Origin: Charina bottae | Lineage: Eukaryota > Chordata > Lepidosauria > Squamata > Charinaidae | Length of the DNA stretch: 64,000 bases | Assembly: GCA_023362775.1 (NCBI GenBank) | Contig: JALMGJ010000015.1 | Span: 8,476,501 to 8,540,500, forward strand | Direction: 5' to 3' | Shown: one piece after another, positions 1-11,681 of the stretch | How positions within the stretch are numbered: the first letter of the stretch is position 1 | Layout of the letters: each line of letters opens with the position of its first letter | Notes under the pieces: generated by a model | Told to the model about the DNA's origin: nothing | Seen by the model: the letters and a program-made list of their open reading frames with translations, nothing else | The model's database searches: none | Translations under genes and position numbers: made by a program

Positions 1-2706
1 TCCTGCCATCGGCTGCTCCTGCTTATCTCTGGAGAATCTCAAAATCCACCAAGTGGATCTCAAGTGGTTTAAATTTAATAAATCCACTTGGACTGAAATA
101 AATTTGAGCCCAGAAACATGATTGGAAAGCCAAGGTGAAAAGATCTGAAGCTCTTTCCGTTTAAAACTCCTGGTTACATCCCATTCTGAGAAAGTTGTTT
201 TTAATTTCATTCATAATTTAGGGTGGGTAATGAGTTAATTGTTTCTGATTAAATCCCGGGATCTATCAATAAGTCCTGATGTAAGTTTTTCCTTCTGAGC
301 TAGAGATCTGTTTAATGTTTCTGTTAACCTAAAAAAGTAGACCAGACTAAGAAGCCAATGCTATATAAGTCAGGACTACTTTTTATTGTAACAGCTGTAG
401 TAACAGAATCTTGCAAGTCTGAATGTGCTTCCCCCTCCCTCCCACTATCTTCCTGTGAACTAGGGAGGGGCCTGTCTGAGACCTTTTCTCAAGTTATTTT
501 CTTGGCCTGGACTCAAGACCCTCTTATCTCACCATTGCCTTGGTAGCGGCTCTTCCTCCTGTCCTTCAAGGCCATTCCTTATTCCCTCTACAGTTTCTAA
601 GGCAAAAGTTAACTCTTCCAGTGACAAATTTTTGCACCCTAGTTTTTCTACAAGTTCAAAGGCCGAATATTAGCCAACTCTTTTCTTGCATCTGCAATCT
701 CTTGGTTTTTCAAAAATTATAAGCCATTGTAAATGTACAGTAAGCCTTTGATTTCATGGACCTCAATTTAATGGACTTTGGATATAGCAGACGCAATTTG
801 CACCTGGAGTCCACCTCCAAATTCTAGACAGAATCCAATGTATCCAAAGTAGTCCAGACAATTTATGTCAATTTACATAATTATGCAAATAATGTGCATT
901 GATGCAAATGATGCAAATTTGGATTGAATAGATTTCCCTTCCCCCAAGTAGACCTTTACATTAAGATTTTATATCATAAAAATAAGACCCAATGAATAGG
1001 TAACTCATTAACCAAATATTCATAATAGACAGTTTAAGCTGATTTTCAGTAACAACTGTGTTCTCTATTAGTGAAAGAATTGTTCCAAATACTGCTTTTG
1101 TGTAAGTGACTTGGCCCTAAATTAAATCTTGGCAATTCTGAATACTAATACGTTCATATTTCATCTGCAGAAGAAGATACAATTTCACTCTGAACCATTT
1201 TATAACATACTGTAATTTTGAAATAAAGGGGGAGAGTGAATGTTAAGATTCATTGTGAAATATTTTATTCATAATACGAAAAATAAGAAATAACATCTGT
1301 TAAAATACAGTATTTGTGTCATGCTAGATGGAAGTTTCTAAACACTTTTCTGGCTTTTATAATACATAAGCAGATGAGGAAGAAAAAAATGTTATTATAC
1401 AATAAGCTTATATAACAATGCTGTGAAACTGAGGAGAGATACTTGAGAGAAAGGGAAGAAGAATCAGCCATGTTAAATTAATAAATCTGTACTGCTTTTT
1501 CTAAGGTTGAGTTAATGTAGCTCTTTTTGGGTTCTTGTCTGTCTATTAATGCCCAATCACTGAATAATTTTAATTGAATAGTTGGACTTTGCTGTGCTTG
1601 CAGGTATAGGCTTTAGAGTGGCTTTGCTTTCAGTGAGTTGGTGATGGTAAAGCTGGAATAGGGATATCCTCTGGATAGTCTGAAGATAATAAAAGGATGC
1701 TGACCTCAACATATGGGGTGCTCTTCATATAGCGGTGGTGAGAATTGAATACCTATCACTTCCAAATAAATGCATCCATAATAGAATGGATTCACCAGCT
1801 GGCATGAAAGCAAAGGTCATTCTTGAGGAAAATGACACCTAAGGTCTGAAGAAGTCATCTGCTTTAAGAGATCCTGGGCAAAATGCCAGCGATCACATTT
1901 AAGAAGACAGTATCTCCAAATTGTGTTCCGTTATTTTTTTAAACACTGAAAAATAAAGGAGGCAGGCAAAGAACAGTTCTGCAGATTCTCATCATTCATT
2001 CATTCATTCTCCCATGTCTTCCTGCAGTGTAATGTTGGCCTGCAACCTCAAAACAGTGTTAGATATTTCATACTAGCAGGTTTTGATGTTTTAAAAAGGT
2101 TTGTATGTAGAAATGCACTGATAGTTATTTTTTTAAAGAGAGAATCAGTCTGTCTGTACTGAATAGAAACTTGGTAATCAGATCTAACAGGACAGTTTGG
2201 GTTTTAATTTTTAAAAATTCAGAGGAGCTCTCCAGAAGTAGATTTTCTGATTCTGCTCTTATACGCTCTCCAAATTGGATTTATTTACAGCTAGGTCAGC
2301 TTACAGCAGTTTTGTGACAGAGTTAATTTGGAAACATCACATAGATGCTGATTTCAGCTGCAATCCCTAGTTTGTTTGTGGAACAGCAGTTTTGGCTTGA
2401 AGGAGGTTATTTTGGAGCAAAACAGGTTAGGCGGTGCAGGTTTTAAAGGAGTACGTTAGATTTATCCCCATCTCTGGTTTGCTCCAGAAATTCTTGTAAA
2501 CTCTATCAGGATGTCATTCCATACATTCCCCCACCCCAGCCTGGCTGTCTCACTGAAGCAAGGGGCATGCATGGAACTGCTCTGGCTTTCCTTGTTCTTT
2601 CGTTCCTTTACATCAGCATTTGCAAAAGATAATAAACAAGTACCTTATTTTATTGCCCGGTGAGTAAAGTGTGTACCTCCTGCTTCCCTGCCCCCTTGCT
2701 CATTTT
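1..2706. other. Unique AT-rich non-coding DNA, no gene seen
   Basis: No reading frame here exceeds about 100 codons and none resembles a known protein. A 10-bp inverted repeat (ccaagtggat / atccacttgg) lies near 47-105, and a short CATT run near 1995-2010. The stretch at 740-905 (aatttaatggacttt and similar words) may be a decayed transposon end, but I cannot name it. Otherwise I see nothing that looks like an exon. Confidence 0.6.
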
Positions 2707-2832
2707 CAGGGGAGTCTGCAAAGTGTGGTCAAAAAAGTCAAGACAGTGGCCAGCCCTCAAACCAAGAGGATCTCCGATCCCTCCATTGTGGCCCCCTTGA
2801 CTTTTTTGACCATACCCTGTGGACAACCCCTG
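2707..2832. mobile_element. MITE with CAGGG termini, copy 1
   Basis: The ends are inverted repeats: CAGGGGAGTCTGCA at the left, and the reverse complement of the right end reads CAGGGGTTGTCCACA. Both are followed inside by the shared word tggtcaaaaaagtcaag. CAGGG/CCCTG ends are typical of hAT elements. The flanking 8-mers ctcatttt (2699-2706) and cttatttc (2833-2840) match at 6 of 8, consistent with an old hAT target duplication. It has no coding capacity and would depend on a transposase supplied elsewhere. A second copy at 19010-19124 has a perfect 8-bp duplication, which supports the assignment. Confidence 0.65.
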
Positions 2833-4045
2833 CTTATTTCATTTTGCTTGTTTTTCCATCTCAAACCTTTCCCAAATGGAAGATGGGGTCGTTCCAAGGC
2901 AATGCTCCTGCTGATCTTTGTTTTTAGCGGGACACAATTTCAGATAGATAAATCTGTAGGATTTGACAGTTAAGATGTAGAACGTCCAGACCTTTGTTAA
3001 ATAAAACATAGTGTATTGGGGTACTGTTGCTATTACTTAAACTGACTTTTCCCAGCCTGGTGTTCGGCAAAAATGAATGAGGGCAACATAATCCCTATCC
3101 AGCTGGGCTGGTAGCAGTGGATGATGGAAGTCCTATTCCAATGGGAGGTTGTGGATGCCTGGGTTAAAACAGTGACTCCCTCCCTCCCTGATACGCAGAT
3201 TCTGGAATCCAAATCTGCAGGGCCAAACATACTTGAAACTGAGGAAGTCCCATTGGGCAGAATGAGGTTTACTCTTGAGTAAATGGTTGTACTGTAACTG
3301 AGCTCTGCTGTGTGTAAAATAGCAAAGTTTAGTTTTGACAGAGTCTTCTTTAAAAGAATCAGGAATTATTATTACTATTATTACTATTATTATTATCATC
3401 TATTTTCACTAAATTAGGTACCCAAGAGAATCTTCTACATCGGTGATGTGAGACTTTCCTGTTGCCTGGAACCTGATGAGGTACACTTTTATTTTTTTGT
3501 TACATAGCATGCTCCTTCTTATTAGTATTATTTCTCTAAAGCTTTATTTGGGGGGGGGGTGCGGGGAAGCTATTTATGTTTTTCCTGTACTTTAATGGTA
3601 TTGATTTGCTAGTTCTCTTTGGCCACCAGAGATCCCCTAAAAACGTTCCTGGTATGTCTGTGATCTTTTACAGATGTTGTATGCAAGGCAGTCCCTATAA
3701 ATAAATAAAAAGTAATGAGTACATACATACATACATACATACACAAATGCCTTTCAGAATTAACTGTGACTTTGGGGGTAATGTGAGTTTCTATTTTATT
3801 TATTTAACAGTATTTGTCAACTACCACAGTCCATATGATGTTGTAAACCACATCTGGATGGTCTGCAACAAACAGCAATATGAACTAAGACCCAGAGCAG
3901 TAGCAAAATGCAGAATGAATAACGATGAAGGTTGCCCAGGATTGATCAAAACCAGAGGCATGGTGGAATTGTTATAACCTTTTTCTAATTCTGTTCAATA
4001 GCTGGGTTGCCAAGTTTACTACTGTGCCTTAAGTTAGAATGAATA
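2833..4045. other. Unique DNA with poly-G and ACAT microsatellite
   Basis: A poly-G run lies near 3550-3559 and a short (ACAT)n array at 3721-3743. The ORF-sized stretches here are unremarkable. No gene seen. Confidence 0.6.
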
Positions 4046-4412
4046 CAGGTAGTGCTCAACTTATGACCAGAATTGGGACTGGAACTTCTGTCACTAAGCA
4101 AGGCAGTTGTTAAATGAGTTGTGCCCAATTTTACGACCTTTCTTGCCGCAGACATTAAGCAAATCCGGCTTCCCCCGTTGTCTTTGCTTGTCGGAAGCCC
4201 CCTGGGAAGGTTGCAAATGGCGATCACATGACCCCGGGATGCTGCAACTGTCGTAAATACATGCTGGTTGCCAAGTGCCCAAATTTTGATCACGTGACCG
4301 CGGGGACACTGCGATGGTCATAAGTGCGAGGACCAGTTGCAAGTCACTTTTTCAGGGCTATCGTAATTTCGAATGGTTGTTAAACGAATGGTCATAAGTC
4401 AAAGACTACCTG
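4046..4412. mobile_element. TA-flanked MITE (CAGGTAGT termini), copy 1
   Basis: The element begins CAGGTAGTGCTCAACTTATG and ends with the reverse complement of nearly the same sequence (cataagtcaaagactacctg). TA lies on both sides (4044-4045 and 4413-4414), as after insertion into a TA target. The interior is non-coding, with repeated words such as atgaccg and gatcacatgac. Two further copies occur at 12356-12734 and 63523-63788. TA targets suggest a Tc1/mariner-type transposase, but the terminal sequence alone does not prove the superfamily. Confidence 0.75.
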
Positions 4413-5574
4413 TATTGGCATTTTCTCTCTCCTGTCCCATTTTCCAAAGCAGGAAGTAGTCCTGCTAGAATGTAAACATGCTGTGCTTTGGTTGTGCTGT
4501 CTTTCTGCCTCCCCAAATGGGCTAATTGTTTGTTCGCCTTCTCCTTCTTTGGTCTATTAGATAGGGAAGTCTAATGCAGTGCTCGTCTTCCTGATTCACA
4601 GAACTTGGACAAATGGCAGCATCCAGCCATTGGAATATTCCTGTTGTGGATTTAGGTGGTTGGAGAAGGAGAAAGCTACTTGCGCTCTAGGTTACGCCTA
4701 AGTATAACTAAGAGACTTACTACCTTTGTACTGTAACATCAAGGCAGGCCTTTGAGTGCCTCCCCACATCATCCCTCCACTCCTTTTATCCCTTTCTGTT
4801 ATTTGTATTTTGCTTTGCGGTGACTATATAGGAAGCTGAATGGCAAAGAATTATATACATGTAAAGGAATATGCGAGGGAGATGATTTGGAAAGAATAAT
4901 AGAGACAGGGTATCAACATGGAGAGGGATAGAGAGAGATACAGATAGACACACACACACACACAAACAAAATCTCCATATCTATATTGCAGCCGTAGTTG
5001 AGAGCTGCCCCCTCCCCCCATTTTACCCATGTGCATTCAGCAGTTGCAATTTCTACCAATACAGAAATGCAGTGATTGAGAAGGCTGCATGTACAGTATT
5101 GAATTTTTGTGGATTTATTAGCCAGAACTATGCTAGCAAAAGAGAAGTAGAGAGGAGCTTTGCATGCAAGGAACATTTGTTTCTTGAGGGTGTTTTTGAT
5201 CCCTAGATCAATCTGCTCTCAGCCTTCAGAGCCTACAATTTAGTCTGTCAGCCTGTGTGCCCTGCCCAAGACTGACCATCAGATGCAGTGTTGTTGTTGT
5301 TACCTCTTCCTCTTCTGGAAGGAAAGATTTGGCAGATGCTTTTAACTGCAATTCAGAGATGCCTGCTCAGGCACAGTGTAAATAACATGCAAGGAGAGAA
5401 ATAGAGAAATCTCTTTCCCCACCTCGTCTACCACATGACTCGTCTACCATTTTCCGTTTTCTGTATTTCTGTATTTCTTAAAATAAATAGTTATGTGGCT
5501 TGTAGGATTGGTGATTACCATATTGTTGGTACTCACACACACACACAACTTTAACACTTTATTTTTTATTATTA
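4413..5574. other. Unique DNA with short CA runs
   Basis: Short CA runs lie near 4949-4964 and 5535-5546. Open stretches antisense to the CA run come from simple repeats. No gene seen. Confidence 0.6.
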
Positions 5575-5587
5575 TTACCAGTATCCT

Positions 5588-5926
5588 TGAAGGGGCGTGG
5601 TGGCTCAGTGGGTAAGACGCCAGGCTTGTCGATCGGAAGATCGCAAGTTTGGAGGTTCGAATCCCTAGCCCTGCGTGTGGAGTGAGCTCCCGCACTCGCC
5701 CCAGCTCTTGCCAACCTAGCAATTCGAAAGCATGCAAATGCAAGTAGATTAATAGGTACCACTTCGGTGGGTAGGTAACAGCGTTCCGCGCGTGTCATGT
5801 GGCCACATGACCGTGGAAGCGTCTTCGGACAACGCTGGCTCTTTGGCTAACAAACGGAGATGAGCACCGGCCCCTAGAGTCGGACACGACTGCACAAATG
5901 TGCGGGGGGTACCTTTACCTTTACCT
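5588..5926 (+). mobile_element. Sauria-type tRNA-derived SINE, full length
   Basis: The head is tRNA-like. It carries an internal RNA polymerase III A box (TGGCTCAGTGG, 5601-5611) and a perfect B box (GGTTCGAATCC, 5654-5664). The body has the Sauria SINE words gccaacctagcaattcgaaa and aataggtaccacttcggtgg. The tail carries agagtcggacacgactg, which closely matches the BovB LINE tail at 23163-23179, then a repeated CCTTTA motif. A perfect 13-bp target-site duplication (ttaccagtatcct at 5575-5587 and 5927-5939) shows a complete, fairly young insertion. It makes no protein. Sauria SINEs are known to be mobilised by BovB, and the shared tail here fits that. Confidence 0.95.
5601..5664 (+). promoter_or_regulatory. 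Internal Pol III promoter (A and B boxes) of Sauria SINE
   Basis: TGGCTCAGTGG fits the A-box consensus and GGTTCGAATCC fits the B-box consensus, about 43 bp apart as in a tRNA gene. TFIIIC would bind here. Whether the copy is transcribed cannot be told from sequence. Confidence 0.85.
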
Positions 5927-5939
5927 TTACCAGTATCCT

Positions 5940-6530
5940 ATATGTGATATACTGTATATCCTATATGTTAACAATGAAATCTTTTACAATGTTTAAGACT
6001 CTAATTGCCTCTCCCTTAGAACACGATGATCCTCCAGTTGATTGAACTCAATGGAATTAAAGTTATATGCATTACAAGGTTAAGGGGATAATCCAAATCT
6101 TGCTGATGTTCATAAGGTGTTGTTTTGATGCATTAGGTTAAGGGACAAATATTGGAAGAGTGGGTGGGTTGCGTTATGTCTAGCTTCAATGTACGCTGCC
6201 TAGTTTTGATACCTCCCGTATATAACTAGTTACTCTAAGAAAGGAGGGTTCTTTCTAAAACGGGACAGCTCTTAATATGCTGAATTATAAAAAGTAGGAA
6301 AGAATTAGAAGGGATGGAAAGAATGTAAGGTATAAATTTCCAAGAGATCCCAAGTCATTGACTTCTCCATCTTTGGTTGTCACCACCAGATTTGTCCTGG
6401 CAACCTCAGTGCTGCCCGTTGATTATATGGTGCTGGTTTCTCATCTCCAACCTGTAGTCTAATATCAGAAGGAGTTTGCTAGCAGTGTTTTAGAAGGGTA
6501 TTTTTTTAAAAAAAATGAAAAATGAAAAAC
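5940..6530. other. Unique DNA, no gene seen
   Basis: AT-rich, with a T/A homopolymer patch near 6500-6516. No exon-like frame and no recognised repeat. Confidence 0.6.
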
Positions 6531-6636
6531 ATGCATCCGATGAATTGAGCTGCAGCTCACAAAAGCTTTAATAAAATGCATTAACCTGAAAAGGTGCTAC
6601 AAGACGCTGCCTGATTTTTGGCTAACATAGACCCTC
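6531..6636 (+). mobile_element. Possible Penelope-like element remnant with degenerate hammerhead-like fold
   Basis: The sequence runs ccgatga (6537-6543), an extra A, a near-perfect hairpin with arms ttgagc / gctcac, then aaaagc, then a downstream atgcat that can pair with atgcat at 6531-6536. From memory, a widespread amniote repeat has the intact version: CTGATGA, a hairpin, GAAAGC, then an AATAAA-rich tail. This copy has CTGATGA changed to CCGATGA and GAAA changed to AAAA, so it should be dead. Assignment to Penelope-like elements is an inference from the fold and from the similar layout at 44344-44392. Confidence 0.4.
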
Positions 6637-6854
6637 CTTCTACAGGGTCTGTAGTTATAACGCTGATCTTCCTATTCCAGAAAGTAACCAGGTTTTGCCA
6701 CTTAATCCAACATTGAGCCATGGTGTGTGTGCATAACTTTTCTGCCACCCCCCCCCCCAATCTATTACCCCTGTGAGAAGTTCCTAAAATCCTGCCATGG
6801 TTCCTTGTGCTATAGTTAAATGAGTAGAATATCTTTCTCCACCCTGGCAACTCC

Positions 6855-6960
6855 TACTTGTAGTGCTACAACTTCTATCATCCTATCATCCCCTGCCCAC
6901 ATGGCTGATGGTGAAGGATGCTGGGAGCTGAACGTTCTGAAATATCTGAAGGATCACACA
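6855..6960. mobile_element. Decayed hAT-type MITE (ACAACTTCCATCATCC family)
   Basis: The words acaacttctatcatcc and gctgatggtgaaggatgctg form an imperfect inverted repeat around a central gcccacatggc. Reptile genomes carry many such MITEs with an inverted acaactccca motif. Ends and target duplication have eroded. Confidence 0.5.
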
Positions 6961-7495
6961 TTCCCTCCCCTTGTTCTGTTGTAAGGGCAAGGACGTCTAC
7001 ATCTCCAGATGATGATGTTCTATAATTGCCCACATTCCTAACCATTACCATGTAGACTGAGGCTTCTTGAAACTGTGGTTCAACAACAGCTGAAGGTCCA
7101 TAGGTTGATCCTGCCCAATGCTGCTTCATTTCCCACCTTATTCAGTTGCACGTAGCAGTTAAATTTAAGCCCAGTGGAGATGTATTTGGTGTTAAGGCGC
7201 TTAGCACAGTAGCTGAGTATTCCTATTATTTTAAGACTAGAAAAGATGTGATGAAATGAAGGCAGGTGGGTAGGAACGTGAAAAAACAAATTAATGGGGC
7301 GGGGGGAGGACCTGGATGGATATTTTTTAAATTATGGTTTTAAGTCTATAACTATTCCCAAAACCATTGATCCCGCCCACTTTTGTCTTCGTCTTTCCTA
7401 CCCTTGCTTCCCTGTCCCATTCAAAAAGACCCACATAAGCCCCTGAACCTATAAAAAGATTGCATTCATTTTTTAAGGCAAGTAGCCTAACTAAA
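6961..7495. other. Unique DNA, no gene seen
   Basis: A G-rich patch lies near 7296-7309. The open stretches here are short and unlike any protein I know. Confidence 0.6.
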
Positions 7496-7718
7496 GGGGC
7501 AGGATGGCTCAGTGGTTAAGACGCCAGGCTTGTCGATCGGAAGGTCGCAAGTTCAGAGGTTCGAGACCCTAGCCCTGTGTGATGGAGTGAGCTCCTGCAC
7601 TCACCCCAGCTCTTGCCAACCTAGCAATTTGAAAGCATGCAAATGCAAGTAGATAAATAGGTACCACTTCGGTGGGATGGTAACAGCGTTCCGCGTGCAT
7701 CATGCCGGCCACATGACC
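7496..7718 (+). mobile_element. Sauria-type SINE, 3' end missing
   Basis: The head has an A box (TGGCTCAGTGG) and a damaged B box (GGTTCGAGACC, two changes). The body matches the other Sauria copies up to gccggccacatgacc at 7718 and then stops. The BovB-like tail found in the other copies is absent. Retrotransposition normally truncates the 5' end, so loss of the 3' end implies a later deletion or rearrangement. Without tail or intact B box it should be immobile. Confidence 0.88.
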
Positions 7719-9918
7719 AAATATATGTGCGCTGAAGCTGGGAATGCAGAATAGTTTATTTGTACAGTCTTTTGCATTGATTATTTTTTTCTCATATTAT
7801 TATCATTTTTCCTCATCCAAATCCATACATTTCTCTAATGTTTTAGGAAGGGAGGAATCTTCAGCATTAGGGCACACCATCCTAATACTGTATTTCCCTT
7901 ATGAAAGGAACCCTTTTGAAAACCGAAGACCAAGGCACTTTGCTTCCTCCTTGATAGCAGATGGAGCAATTGCTGACCAGCCAATGTTGCAAAAGAGGTT
8001 CCTGCTGAAATCCATGTAACTTGGAAACAAACAGATATTGGACCTGGGACGTGTTAATGAACGTGCACGGAAAGGTTCAGATTGTGCTGACCCCTATGGT
8101 AATGTTTCATATAAGGTTATTGTTGAGAGAGAAATCAAATTTCAGCCGTGAATGTGATTGACAGGTGGAAACGGGAGAGACACATCTGGTCAGGTGGGGA
8201 ATTTGGGAAAAAGAAGGACAAGTGGGGGAAGTTTCAATGTAATATTAGGAATAATAAAGCGAGATATGAAAACTCCAGTGCTTACACTCCTGGGACTTTC
8301 ATACGTAGAATTCCCAGTCTTGAACTTCTCCAGCCAAAATGACTTTTAAAAAGTGTGGGTTTTTTAGATTACGTAGCTGATGTACTTTGTTTTTGTTGGA
8401 GAAAAAAAGGATCAATTTCAGCAGCTATTAGTGTGATGTGATGAAAGATGAAGAAAGTAATAAAAAAGAGCCAGATTTTTTTTCCTCTTAGTTGGAAATG
8501 TTATTGGCACAAACCAGTCATTCAGGTTTCACGGAAAAGGGCTACATCCAATATAATAATGAATTACCAAATAGGTTGCAAATAGGGTAGAGGGTAGAGC
8601 TATGTGAGTGTTCAGTTTGGAGATTCGATTTAAAGATGATATTGAATTTCCAAATTGAGGTTTAGAACTGAAGGGATGAGTTGGATTGTCTTATCAGATA
8701 CGTCGAAATGAATTCAATTTGATCAGCCCAATCTGTGCACCTTTCTCGCATTTATGCACACACGTGTTTTTAATCCGTAGTGAATCAATTTGGCCCAAAA
8801 GAAACAGTTGCATGCCTTGGTGCATTTGGCTCAACTTGCTCCAGATCAACAGTTCTAATCAAACCTGGATTGGATTCTCATAAGCTAGTAAATGTGTATT
8901 CTGTTTTCCCCACCTAATTCCTACCTTTGACTTATACACTGTGTTGCAAGAACACTTAGTATTGTAGTGCTCAACGCGATCATTCGTGGTTTTTATTTTG
9001 ATCAAATGGATACATAATTATATTGTTCAAGATAATCACTATTCATGATCTCTCTATTTAATCTTACCTTGGAAATGGGATATGAAGGGTAGGGAAAGGA
9101 TATAGTGGGCAACTGAATTGTCACGTAACATTTGGGCTTCTTTTTTGAATAAACACCAGTGTGTAGTTTATTTTAAAAATCAAAATTAGTTAATCACAGA
9201 GAACCTGCAGTGTACAAAATGGTAATATCTGTTAGGGTTTACTCTCTAATCCTCACACTTAAACAACCTTGTAACTTTTCATATATGTAATTAGGGTAAT
9301 TTTTAACCAATTCGATTAATGCTTAGATTCTTCTAAAAACAGCTTACAAGGAAGATTGCATAAAAGCTGTGATAGATGAAAAGCAAGGAAACTGTCAGTT
9401 ATGGAGGGAAAAAAATATTTAATTGCACTTCCAAACATGGGAAAACAATTTTTAGAATGTGTTGTAATATATTTCCTTTTAAAGAGGTTCCGGTACATAA
9501 TTCTTTGAATGCATATGTCTCCATCCAACACAGAAGTAATTGTGACAAAATATGTTCTTTTAAAATAAAGGAACAGATTGAGAGTTCTCTGCTTCATGCG
9601 GTTATAGCTCTGTAAAAGACATCAGTTACTTTCCAAGCGTGTGGGTGCCATGAACAAGGCAGGTCTGCATAAAAATATTGTGTTTAGGTGTATAACTGTA
9701 TAAATCCAGTAGTTCTCTTCTTGATAGTTGTTGGAACACTTTAAAATGATGAGCAGAAGATACAAGCCAATTTGTTACTTTGCCTTCTGCAGTGGGCATA
9801 GAGTTGAACCCAGCGGAGGTAATGAAGAATTTAACTCATTTTGGCTTAATAAGCCATAGACTTGCTCATCACTTTGTTAGGACCAATCAGGAAAAAATAA
9901 TCTACACCCCCGCAGTTC
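7719..9918. other. Unique AT-rich DNA, no gene seen
   Basis: About 2.2 kb without a repeat I recognise. The longest open frames (about 90 codons) show no known domain. It could be intron or intergenic DNA. Confidence 0.6.
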
Positions 9919-9926
9919 TCCTAGAT

Positions 9927-10044
9927 CGGTGTTTCTCAAACGTGGCCATTTGAAGATGTGTGGACTTCAACTCCCAGAATTCCCCAGCCAGCCACTGGAG
10001 TTGAAGTCCACACATCTTCAAGTTGCCGAGGTTGAGAAACACTG
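9927..10044. mobile_element. hAT-type MITE, 118 bp, perfect TSD
   Basis: A near-complete hairpin. The left arm, including gatgtgtggacttcaactcc, pairs with the right arm ending in gttgaagtccacacatcttc. Termini are CGGTGTTTCTCAAAC and GGTTGAGAAACACTG. The 8-bp target duplication tcctagat is perfect (9919-9926 and 10045-10052). The first base is C where most copies start CA, probably one mutation. Non-coding, so it needs a hAT transposase in trans. Confidence 0.9.
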
Positions 10045-10052
10045 TCCTAGAT

Positions 10053-11160
10053 CCTGCTCTTTGTATCCTGAAATTAAATTACAAAATATTCAAAAATGGA
10101 AATCACTAACATCTTATGAGATCCCCAAATCTTGCAAGATACCAGTGCTCTCACATGAAATCTGGTGAGAGTTAATGGGGACATTGATATCTAATGGGAC
10201 TGTGACCATGTTTAATTTTAAAAAAAATGCTTGGGTGCCTCTGCCATTATCTGAGGTCAAGGAGTGGTGCTCAGGATCTGGAGAAGTTGCTGATGTGACA
10301 TCCAAGACTGGGATTACAGCTAAGTGTGCCAAAGGAAGCCAGGGTTTGTAAGCCAATAATAAACAATGGATTAAAGCTAGTTTCTGCTCCTGACATCTTT
10401 GGACACAGTTAACCTCCTTCCTGTGCTTGGGGATACTTTGCCAAAGTTTTTCGGGGCCCAACAGCTTTCTTTTGAAACCTCAGTAGAATGTAGACCTTTT
10501 AAGTGGCCTTGGACACTCATTTTATAAAAGTTCTGTGTTAAATCTTACAGAATTAAACTCCTGTCCTTATCCAGAAACGAAATGACTCCCACTCCAGATA
10601 ACTGATGATCTTGTCAGTCATACTCCTGACCAAACTTGGGCAAACAACAGCTCTGATTTCATCAGTAATAAACTGGGTTTTCTACGCAGAAGGTTTTAAA
10701 TCAACATGACCTCTCTCTTTCTCTAACATTTACTCTAACTTTAGGCAATGAGTTACTCTTAACTGGCACAGATAGGAATTATGTACCACTGCAGATGAGC
10801 TGTGATTGGCTTTCAGTGCCCAACTTGCTCAAAGGAAACACAAATCTGGGAATGCCTCTCAGAGATACTCAGAGAATGAAGGTTTGTTTGTAAAACACGC
10901 TGACGTCCCGCAGTCTCGTAGTGAAAGGAGTTGTGCAAGGGAGTCTCAGTTGTTTCTGTGACACCCTTTTGCTACTCTGTGTGTGTGCTAGTGGGAGAAG
11001 GTTGTATGCCAGCTATGGGCTTGTCTATCACACTGAGCCCACGTTAGATCAAGATGTGTGTTCGGAACATATTTTTGGACATATGGTAATGTACATGTCA
11101 GGGTGGCACCTGCTTCCTTTGAGGCAGAGGATTGAAAATCCTCAGTAATGTGAAACCATC
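10053..11160. other. Unique DNA, no gene seen
   Basis: The frame at 10114-10461 on the minus strand (115 codons) has no recognisable domain and no repeat context. I treat it as chance. Confidence 0.55.
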
Positions 11161-11168
11161 GTCTAAGG

Positions 11169-11466
11169 CAGCCTTTTGACCCTGGAGGAACCCTTGAAAT
11201 ATTTTCCAGGCCTCGGGGAACCCCTGCACGTTCAGGCTCAAACATAGGCCAGCAATTACAAAATTATTATATTTGTTTCATGGGTAGGCCTATAGCTATG
11301 CATTAACAGTGTTCTTAAACCAAAAATCAAGAATGAAACGTACCTCTTTAATGTGAAGTTGCCTGAATTTGAAATAATTTTTTAAATACATTGTGATCCC
11401 CCAGGGAACCCTAGTGACCTCTCACGGAACCCAAGGGTGCCACGGAACCCCGGTTGAGAAACCCTG
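11169..11466. mobile_element. hAT-type MITE (CAGGGTTTCTCAACC family), copy 1
   Basis: It ends CGGTTGAGAAACCCTG. The other end begins CAGCCTTTTGACCCTGGAGG. The 8-mers gtctaagg (11161-11168) and gtctcagg (11467-11474) differ at one base, giving a good hAT target duplication. The interior shares long words with 48341-48635 in opposite orientation (gttcaggctcaaa, cctctttaatgtgaagttg). No coding capacity. Confidence 0.82.
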
Positions 11467-11681
11467 GTCTCAGGTTTAGCATGAACTTGAATGAAAGTTC
11501 TACACCCTTGAAAACCTTTTCCTCTTGTTATGTACCAAACTCATTGGCCAATGTTGACAGAGGTCAGGCTGCCTTTATCACTTTCTTCCTTCCTTTCTTT
11601 TTTTTTTTTAAGTCAAACAGAAAAATAAAGCATTTTATTCTGTTGCAATATTCGTTCCTAAAGTTCAATCTGTTTTCATAA

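Noticed and set aside
5592..5665. tRNA gene
   Set aside because: A and B boxes are present, but the sequence does not close a cloverleaf acceptor and it is the head of a full Sauria SINE with target duplications. The same applies at 29243, 43751 and 62169.
10114..10461. 115-codon minus-strand frame
   Set aside because: No domain and no supporting context; within the length expected by chance in 64 kb.
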